A stretch of 32,130 bases of DNA, taken from positions 1-32,130 of the forward strand of contig LUCW03001810.1 of NCBI GenBank assembly GCA_001586965.3, read 5' to 3'. The translations under genes were made by a program, and so were the position numbers. The notes under the pieces were generated by a model. The model saw nothing but the letters and a program-made list of their open reading frames with translations, was not told the origin of the DNA and did not search any database. Of this stretch, positions 20,755 to 27,552 are shown piece by piece; position 1 is the stretch's first letter; every line of letters begins with the position of its first letter. This stretch comes from Sphaeroforma sirkka (Eukaryota; Opisthokonta; Ichthyosporea; Ichthyophonida).

Positions 20755-20796
20755 GGGGGGGGGAGGGGAGGGAATTGGGGGGGGGGGGGGGAGGGG
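20755..20796 (+). repeat. G-rich tract (quadruplex-capable)
   Basis: Runs of G6-9, G4, G3, G15-16 and G4 separated by one to four bases. The tract could fold as a G-quadruplex, and it is also a likely place for sequencing-length error. Confidence 0.8.
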
Positions 20797-21166
20797 TTTG
20801 TCCGCTTACAACTTTGGATTTGCAATAATAAGTGTCTGATAACCACAAACATCTCCAGCCAAATCATACTAGAGAAATTGCTAGAAATACACACGTGATG
20901 TAGCAACCCGTAGCCTTTGAGGCGCCAGTATAATTTGGGTGACTCAGTAGATTCTGCTTAGTCGTGCGTCTCCCCTCAGGGCCTTGGATTTTCATATGCT
21001 TTGTCGCTACGTTGTAATCATTCTTGTCTGTGTATTTGAAAAAAGCTACAACGCTGATCGGCGCCCGCGCATCAGCTCAACACGAGAGAGGGCGAGAAAG
21101 AGATATAAACAACAGGTATGAACTATACCCTGACATTCGCAGTGATGTACATATAATCTTACGTAT

Positions 21167-21311
21167 GCATATGCTAATATACTGTGTATTACTATTATAT
21201 ATATACGTGTGCATATGCAATTATGTTGTATATTACTATCATATATACGTGTGTATATTCTAATATTTTGTATATTACTATTATATATACGTGTGCATAT
21301 GCTAATATATT
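21167..21311. repeat. 42-bp AT-rich tandem repeat, 3.4 copies
   Basis: The unit begins GCATATGCTAATAT and contains TATTACTATTATATATACGT. Copies start at 21167 (44 bp), 21211 (42 bp), 21253 (42 bp) and 21295 (partial). Because 42 is a multiple of three, an open frame with a 14-residue period crosses it, probably by chance. Confidence 0.85.
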
Positions 21312-21439
21312 ATTTTCACGATGGACCTTTGATTCAAATTTTCGTCTCCGAAACGTAAATTTCGGTGACCAGTAGGTCACCAGCGTAGAACTGAATGCCA
21401 CTTTCAAAAAACCCACAAACCCCACCAAAACGTTGACTT

Positions 21440-21584
21440 GAAATTTGGATTTTCAATATATAAAAAATCAAAAAACCAGTAGGGAGTCTGGGGACCCACA
21501 GTCCCACAGTCCCACAGTCCCACAGTCCCACAGTCCCACAGTCCCACAGTCCCACAGTCCCACATCCGCGAAAAATGTTGGGCC
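21440..21584 (+). repeat. Inverted repeat 1, left arm
   Basis: From GAAATTTGGATTTTCAAT to AAAAATGTTGGGCC. Its inverse lies at 21735-21848. It contains an 8-bp microsatellite, GTCCCACA, that is longer here than in the right arm. Confidence 0.88.
21495..21564 (+). repeat. 8-bp microsatellite GTCCCACA, eight full copies
   Basis: Eight perfect tandem GTCCCACA units at 21501-21564, preceded by a partial CCCACA. The inverted arm at 21750-21795 has only about four to five units, one of them mutated. Confidence 0.92.
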
Positions 21585-21734
21585 ACCCGTTCGTCTCCAA
21601 CGACTCCTTGACCAATGACCAATGGAAATTGGACATACAAAAATCGATCACAAACCTCTCTGCCCAGGCCAGTACTCTACAGGCCAATCTCAATCAATTT
21701 TTGGGACCGGCTCTAACAACCCCGAACAATGATG
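21585..21734 (+). repeat. 150-bp spacer segment S, copy 1
   Basis: LINE ORF1-derived sequence (encoding NDSLTNDQWKLDIQKSITNL). It is the loop of inverted repeat 1. It recurs with only about two differences at 22169-22318 as the loop of inverted repeat 2. Confidence 0.88.
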
Positions 21735-21848
21735 GGCCCAACATTTTTCGCGGATGTGGGACTGTGGGAATGTGGGACTGTGGGACTGTGGGTCCCCAGA
21801 CTCCCTACTGGTTTTTTATATATTTTTATTATTGAAAATCCAAATTTC
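21735..21848 (-). repeat. Inverted repeat 1, right arm
   Basis: The inverse of 21440-21584: GGCCCAACATTTTT through ATTGAAAATCCAAATTTC, with a shorter microsatellite. Its last bases, ATTTC, overlap the first bases of the left arm of inverted repeat 2. Confidence 0.88.
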
Positions 21849-22168
21849 ATGAAGAGTTTTGTCCGGTATCGGGCGGCCCACCACTTTCGTCAAAAGGTGT
21901 TCGGGTACTGGCGGCTGCGGTTGGGACTAAGAAGCTGGTGGGGTCGGGCGTTGTTTAGGGCTCGGTTTTGCAGGTTTGTCCACTTTTGAGCGGTAGCTGG
22001 GAGGCTCACTACTGCTATTGGGCGCCTGTGACCGCGGTCTTTTTGCAGGTGGAGCAGGCGGGCTTGTGGAGCCAAATCGGAAAGTGTCGGGTGTGTCTTT
22101 GTTAGTGAGCATTTGGTGTATGGTTGATTTCCATTGGTCATCAGTCAAAGACTCCTTGGAGATGGGCC
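21844..22168 (-). repeat. Inverted repeat 2, left arm (inverted LINE ORF1 segment)
   Basis: The inverse of 22319-22715, from ATTTCATGAAGAGTTTTGTC to CTTGGAGATGGGCC. On the minus strand it encodes the same ORF1 piece (SSEPPSYRSKVDKPAKPSPK). The right arm has about 75-80 bp more, around 22391-22465. Apart from that the arms are nearly identical. Confidence 0.88.
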
Positions 22169-22318
22169 ACCCGTTCGTCCCCAACGACTCCTTGACCAAT
22201 GACCAATGGAAATTGGACATACAAAAATCGATCACAAACCTCTCTGCCCAGGCCAGTACTCTACAGGCCAATCTCAATCAATTTTTGTGACCGGCTCTAA
22301 CAACCCCGAACAATGATG
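22169..22318 (+). repeat. 150-bp spacer segment S, copy 2
   Basis: Near-identical to 21585-21734 and exactly the same length. It separates the two arms of inverted repeat 2. Its own coding sequence (SLTNDQWK) resembles the start of the right arm (SLTDDQWK), so S may be a diverged duplicate of the neighbouring ORF1 region. Confidence 0.88.
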
Positions 22319-22715
22319 GGCCCATCTCCAAGGAGTCTTTGACTGATGACCAATGGAAATCAACCATACACCAAATGCTCACTAACCTCTGTGCAAAAAC
22401 AACCAACCTTGAATCCGAACTCCGGGACCTTAAATCCCAAACCCGTGCATCTATAGATAAAGACACACCCGACACTTTCCGATTTGGCTCCACAAGCCCG
22501 CCTACTCCACCTGCAAAAAGACCGCGGTCACAGGCGCCCAATAGCAGTAGTGAGCCTCCCAGCTACCGCTCAAAAGTGGACAAACCTGCAAAACCGAGCC
22601 CTAAACAACGCCCGACCCCACCAGCTTCTCAGTCCCAACCGCAGCCGCCAGTACCCGAACACCTTTTGACGAAAGTGGTGGGCCGCCCGATGCCGGACAA
22701 AACTCTTCATGAAAT
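22319..22715 (+). repeat. Inverted repeat 2, right arm (LINE ORF1 in sense)
   Basis: Starts GGCCCATCTCCAAGGAGTCT and ends CTTCATGAAAT. It is the sense copy of the ORF1 segment whose inverse lies at 21844-22168. Confidence 0.88.
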
Positions 22716-23393
22716 GGATGACATAACTCCGGTATGGCTCTTCTTCCGAGCAATTTTCCCTAACGGCAAGGCCCCATCCCAATCAGTATTTGAAATATAC
22801 TGGCATGCCCAACCAGTCCTCAATCGCCACCACTTTTATCTGGTCTCTTTGTATAAATAGATATCTCAGCCAAATCGCCGCGGAAGCTCCACCAGTTTCG
22901 TCCGCCTTACGTGGAAATGGCAGTTTGATGAAAACATCGACCCCCGCTCCCAACAACATCCCGACGCTACGAAAACAGCTTTCATCCACTATCTCCGCAT
23001 CAAGCGGGAGGCCCGCTGCACACATGAACGATCGCCAAAAATTCTTGCCCGCAGCATGGATGCATTATTGAGCCCACTTGTCAACTCCACAAACATAGAC
23101 ATCCTCCAATCCACCGCGGATCGTCTCCAGAAGGCTTACCAAGCAAAGCATGATGCGAACCTCTTCTCACCAAACCCGCGAATCCCGGCAAACGCTAAAG
23201 AATCAGCGCGTGCGAAACCCAGACGATTTCATATACCACGGTCTCCCCGACACAATCATCCGACACGATGGATAGCAATACACAGCCTCAGCTTTCCACG
23301 ACAGACTCTTCGACGACAGGTAATGATATAGAAATGGCTGACATCGTTAAAGAAGAGAGCCCAGTAGTATTGACCGATGATGAACAATTTTAG
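22319..23393 (+). pseudogene. LINE ORF1 (nucleic-acid-binding protein)
   Basis: The N-terminal part contains SLTDDQWKSTIHQMLTNLCA and TTNLESELRDLKSQT, which could form a short coiled coil. A Pro/Ser/Lys-rich basic stretch follows (SSEPPSYRSKVDKPAKPSPK), then a region beginning TPVWLFFRAIFPNGKAPSQS. The 150-bp segment at 22169-22318 may be its N-terminal extension. Downstream coding continues in another frame after a shift near 22.8 kb (FVRLTWKWQFDENIDPRSQQ, then MDALLSPLVNSTNIDILQST). The end appears to be MADIVKEESPVVLTDDEQF with a stop at 23391-23393, five bases before the ORF2 ATG. LINE ORF1 proteins bind the element RNA. No zinc knuckle was found. At least one frameshift makes it a pseudogene. 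Confidence 0.6.
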
Positions 23394-23398
23394 GACCA

Positions 23399-24829
23399 AT
23401 GAGGATGACACTCTTCAACCCACAAGGACTCAACATGGACAACGCAGCACACACAGATATGTGTTTGAACGGTATATCGATTTTAAGTCAGGTTGATGTT
23501 ATGTGTGTGGTTGAAACCTGGCATAACACCACATTCTTAATTATACACGCTCAAACACACGCTATCATATACTACATCACACTACACGGCATAATATCTT
23601 ACACCCTTCACACTGTGGTATTGGTATCTTTTCTAAACACCACCCATCGAATTTTCAACTTGTACACTCTTCACCGTACGCGGTGTTCTTTGTGTGCTTT
23701 GGTGTTCATATGGCCATGTTCTACTTTCCACTTAAATCACTTACTGAAGAAGACGTCAGGCGATACATGAATCCCCCCGAGATTGGCGGTTTCCAACCAG
23801 ATGTCGTGTGGGGAGATTTCAACTTCAAAGCTCGGAAGTATGGCCACGCATCTACAAATCACAGACTACGTATGAAAACAATTGAGACTACTCTGCGTAA
23901 TACGTGGCACTTGGACTACCTCTATGCTGGCGGCTCAACTGGTACAGAATATGCGTATCATCGACCTACCACCCCTGCCTCCCTCCAAACTTATAAGCTG
24001 ACGGACTACGGTATCTGTGGTGACCACACCTTTGGACTCGATCTCCAGATACTTTCCACGAATCAAATCCATCTGCCCCAACAAATGCTAGCAATGCCGC
24101 CACCTCCGGACCAACGCCTTCCCTCCCTTGGATATAACCGATATCGCCATCCACTGTATCAGCTACGTAACAAACCCCGCGCGCGACTATTCCAAGCCGA
24201 AATCTGGGCGCATCAGAACCTACTACGGTCGTATCTCACTTTACATGGACCAGCGAAAGGGCTGCTACGGATCCTCGACCGCATCTGGCGCTATGCCACT
24301 AACCCACACATCTTTGGAGGGTTCTATTATGACTTAAACAGACCCTGGGTTCAGCGGCTGCCAAACCACTCGTTCCGCCCACGTCTGACCCGCCCAAAGC
24401 AGTGCTCAAATGTTAAAAAATATTGCGTACCAACGACGGTCTTCGTGCCAACCATGCATACCGGGTATCGATGATACAGGTGCTACCCTCGCTGGCCACT
24501 TTGAGGCCCTATTCAACTCTATAAACCCGTACTTGGTTCCACCGAATACCGAACCCTCTCCTAATGTCACCTCCATCATACGCCCCGACGATGTAATGGA
24601 GGCAATACTACGCTATCCCAATAAGGGACCTGGCCCCGACGGAATCCACATCATTCTCCTGAAGGCCGCAGTGGAGCGCTCTACCAAACACCGGACATTA
24701 GGACGCCCCGACGCCAATAGCCCACTGATTAGACTCCTTGCCGAAGCATTCACTGAGCTACTGAAGGCGGGTACCTTCCCTGCAGCCCTGAACTGCAGCC
24801 TCTTGACAGCGTACCCAAAAAAGCCGATG
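23399..24829 (+). pseudogene. LINE ORF2 (EEP endonuclease and start of reverse transcriptase)
   Basis: The start MRMTLFNPQGLNMDN has the N-x-QG of the first EEP endonuclease motif. VVETW carries the next acidic residue. After a frameshift near 23.6 kb the fold continues with PDVVWGDFNFKARKYG (GDFN motif, about 23797-23844) and GDHTFGLDLQ (terminal DH motif, about 24020). The linker MPPPPDQRLPSLGYNRYRHP follows. The first reverse transcriptase motifs are RYPNKGPGPDGIHIILLKAA (about 24613) and TAYPKK (about 24810). The endonuclease nicks target DNA and the polymerase primes there (target-primed reverse transcription). The gene is cut by the LTR element at 24830. The catalytic FADD-type motif would lie beyond the insertion and is not in the window. 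Confidence 0.8.
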
Positions 24830-25424
24830 TGTAGAAATACGGCCTCCGGTCAGTCTAAAATATCAAGATCAATTGAGATAATACATTGGTTTTTATTTGT
24901 ATTTTAAATAATTTAGTACAAGCTCTTTTTCCAATATTTCCAAAGTGTTCTAAATTCACTTTGATGGCTCCAATAGCCTGAGTATTTGGTATGACTCATC
25001 TACTTGGACCTATTTGAGACATTAGTAGATGTAGGATATTATAAACTAAATTTTATAATCTCCGAACTACTACTTATAGATTTTGGTCCTCCCGCCAATC
25101 TCCAAAATCCAATAAGTCTTTTTCTTTTTTTAACTTTTCTTCAGATGGAACTTTATTTATATCAGCTAATGTATTAACGTGACTTACGTTATTATGTCTA
25201 TTTACAAATTAGGCAAGTGGTCATGAACACTTAGTACTTCTAGTGAAAATTATTCAATAAAGAACAACTAGAGGTACGCCCTGTGTGATCGAGGATATTT
25301 AGGCTCTTAACAAGAGGCAGTCCCGATCATTCTTACACAAGCTACCACTGCTAAATCCTAACTGACTAAATTGTATTTTAGTTTAATATAGTTTGAAACC
25401 TAGTAATTTCCATCGAAGTTTACA
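24830..25424 (+). repeat. Family A 5' LTR of copy A4
   Basis: 595 bp from TGTAGAAATACGG to CGAAGTTTACA, with TG...CA ends. It is the reference LTR used here for the family. It contains an AATAAA at 25256-25261 and AT-rich TATA-like stretches (for example CTTTATTTATATC near 25155). Promoter, transcript start and polyadenylation site normally lie within this kind of repeat, but the exact start cannot be placed. Confidence 0.94.
25256..25261 (+). promoter_or_regulatory. Candidate polyadenylation signal AATAAA in the LTR
   Basis: AATAAA in the context TATTCAATAAAGAACA. The same context is kept in the LTRs at 1861, 6975, 9618, 19965 (as TTTAATAAAG) and 31627. Position within the LTR suits a polyadenylation signal. 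Confidence 0.5.
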
Positions 25425-25503
25425 TATTTTTCAGTTAAATAGTAGTTACAGTAGTGTACTGCTTCTAGACTGTCTGACATCGATTTACTATCCAGCAAAT
25501 ACT
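25425..25503 (+). other. Leader between 5' LTR and gag of A4
   Basis: 79 bases starting TATTTTTCAGTTAAATAGTA. The primer-binding site should be here, directly after the LTR, but there is no TGG start matching a tRNA CCA end. Priming may use an internal tRNA part, another primer or self-priming; this cannot be decided from the sequence. Confidence 0.55.
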
Positions 25504-27543
25504 ATGGCTAAGGGTACTTCTAAAGGCAAGGGAGCCGCTAGCTCTAAGCCTGCTAAGCCTGCCGAGGTTCCTGAGGTCCCTGTGGAAACACCTAGCCTGT
25601 CTGGAGTTGAGCCTGCCGAGGATACTATTGGGGAAGCAAATTCTGAGGTTGGCACAGAGGATTATTCTGAGGATGACTCGTCGGATCCTAAAGCCTTGGA
25701 AGAAGAGGTATCTACTACCGCGGAAAGGCTCGCCAGCGTCCGTGTATCACCTAGGAGTGAAGCTCAGGACCCCAGCTTGCCCCCCCTGACCACGTGCCGT
25801 CAAATATTGGGGATAAACGTCGAAAGGCTGGAAAATTCGTGGATACGAATGTCGGGGGCATTATAACTCCACATCTAAAGGACACTCCAGCACAAATCCG
25901 GCGTGAAAAGGAAGTATTGGACCTGTCCGAAAATTTCGGTTTCGCCATCGATGGAGAAGCCATTCCATTCAGCTCAAATCTTGGGGCCGAAGCTGAGGAC
26001 GCCATAACTCGACAACGAGTGGTTGGATCCTCTCAATCTCGACGCCAATTGAACCGCACTGAAGCGCTCTTGAAGGAGCTAGCGGCAGCAGCAGTTGTGG
26101 ACCCCTCTATCGTGTCCCACTTGGCTGATATTCTTCCTATACCGAAGAAGAAGAAAAAAAAATCGGGCCGGGTTTCGAACCCGAGACCTACTGGTTTACC
26201 AGCCAGTATGTTTACCACTAAGCCAGTTACCACTGGCGAGAGAGAAAATATTTCAAAATTTAATCTCTATAGCTCTGATGCTACCATCGACCATCCTCTT
26301 GACAAACCTAACCCTGTCAGAGGATATGATCGTATGGAACTCGATGAGGCTTACCATCCTCGTAATATCGACCCTCATTTGCCATCTAACCCTGGTAATC
26401 ACGATTTTGGCAATCGCTACACCAGTACCTCGTTAGAGAGTTCCCGCTCTAATCCTGAGGATGAGGAAGTGAGAACCAGACATACTCGTCTCAGGCTATT
26501 ACGCTCTGGTATGCAAGTCCTTGAGGACCGTCTATTGAATGACTCTGACCTTGACGATAGGAAAGCGGATAACATTCGCTATCTAATCGATAACAAGAGA
26601 AAGGAAATAGACACCATCTTGGCACTAGCAGCCCGTAGCACTGAGCATGAGCCTCGTGAACACTTAGAACCAAGCTTTATAAAGCAGCTAGGTAACGCGC
26701 AGGCTGAGGTCGATTTCTCTACTAATGAGAGTACAGTGGAGACACTGAAGGCCTTCGACCAACTTAAGGAGTCTGCCAGCCTTAGGGATAAGCAGATGAT
26801 GAATGCCTTTATTCATTTCTGTGAGCCAGGTGAATGGCGAACTATCTTGAAGGCTCATGAGCCCAACTGGAAAGCCCCCTACCCTGGCACCAGTTGCGTG
26901 ATAATATACTTAACACCTTTTTTTGCAGATGCACGTGACCGTGAACTTCTAGAGTCTCGCATGTTCTTTGCGAACGGTACCACTATTCGAGGTGCTCTAG
27001 CTCATATGACACATATGAATACTCGGATGGGTGGTCGTACCTATACTGGCGAATATTTATTAATTTGTCAGATGATGGAGACTCTGGGAGCTAACCTCTT
27101 TAAGAAAGTCAATGATGACATCATCGCCTATGGTGATTTGCGATCTATGCCTTGGTCTGTCTTTGAGAAGATAGTACACAAGCATACCAATTCCTCTACT
27201 AGAGTACTTAGTACCACGAGCTACACCCAGCCCACTAAGCGAAACGCAGTAGAGACTAATACTGCGCGTAGTACTAAGAAACCTCGCACTACTACTGGGG
27301 GGTACTGGCTCTACTTCTACCGAACCGAAAGGTGATAAGAAGGTGAGAGCGCCTTGCAAGAAGTGTGGTTACAACCTCACAAAACGTAATGGCAAGTGGA
27401 ATGGTAGACACGACCCTGTTAAGTGTGCACCAGGCAAGCCAGATTTTGGACACTATATGAAAGAGTGTGCTACTTGCAAGGGTACTAACGGTTGGCACAA
27501 AGAGGATTGCAAGGACTTACCAGACGTCCAAGTTAAGCACTGA
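25504..27543 (+). pseudogene. Family A gag of copy A4
   Basis: Starts at ATG 25504 (MAKGTSKGKGAASSKPAKPA). The order of parts is: Lys/Ala/Pro-rich N-terminus; acidic Ser/Asp/Glu stretch (TEDYSEDDSSDPKALEEEV); linker; basic PKKKKKKSG run; a segment read from the antisense tRNA-like unit (VSNPRPTGLPASMFTTK, about 26166-26225); charged helical middle (DDRKADNIRYLIDNKRKEID); probable capsid-like part (NESTVETLKAFDQLKESASL and THMNTRMGGRTYTGEYLLIC); and a Cys/His-rich C-terminus (CKKCGYNL ... CATCKGTNGWHKEDC) from about 27355. The stop TGA at 27541 is followed in frame, nine bases later, by the pol ATG. The frame has about two interruptions. Confidence 0.9.
26163..26240 (-). ncRNA. tRNA-like unit antisense to gag (copy A4)
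   Basis: On the minus strand: A box TGGCTTAGTGG (26215-26225) and B box GGTTCGAAACC (26171-26181), with 44 nt between their starts, exactly the spacing of a 72-73-nt tRNA. The T-arm TCGGG-TTCGAAA-CCCGG forms five pairs, counting one G-T, around a canonical loop. ACTGG and CCAGT form an anticodon-like stem around an eight-base loop, CTGGTAAA. A T9 run (plus-strand A9, 26154-26162) lies directly downstream as a possible polymerase III terminator. The acceptor ends do not pair, so it is tRNA-like rather than a confident tRNA gene. The gag frame reads straight through it in the other direction. Confidence 0.55.
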
Positions 27544-27552
27544 CAGTACCAT

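Larger units (their letters stand above)
20261..21439. other. Non-coding region with scattered repeats
   Basis: No host gene is supported. It holds a LINE scrap (20410-20545, minus), a G-rich tract (20755-20796), a 42-bp AT-rich tandem repeat (21167-21311) and a small perfect palindrome, GGTGACC-AGTA-GGTCACC (21364-21381). The remaining sequence is AT-rich and unrecognised. Confidence 0.6.
22169..24829 (+). mobile_element. LINE (non-LTR retrotransposon), 5' and middle part
   Basis: This copy carries ORF1 (to 23393) and the first part of ORF2 (from 23399) with an endonuclease domain and the first reverse transcriptase motifs. It is cut at 24830 by the insertion of a family A element. Its 5' end merges with the inverted repeat structure at 21440-22715. 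Frameshifts are seen near 22.8 kb in ORF1 and near 23.6 kb in ORF2. The endonuclease type is apurinic-like (EEP fold), as in L1/I-type LINEs, rather than restriction-like. Confidence 0.82.

Noticed and set aside
21024-21375. Short Tyr/Ile/Cys-rich reading frames that look like membrane peptides
   Set aside because: Their composition comes from the 42-bp AT-rich tandem repeat, not from coding constraint.
21334-21693. A peptide with repeated GLWDCGTV units
   Set aside because: It is a translation of the GTCCCACA microsatellite and LINE-derived inverted repeat.
25425-26240. The antisense tRNA-like unit as a self-encoded primer for reverse transcription of family A
   Set aside because: The predicted 3' end of its transcript (CCCGGCCCGATT) is not complementary to the leader after the LTR (TATTTTTCAG).
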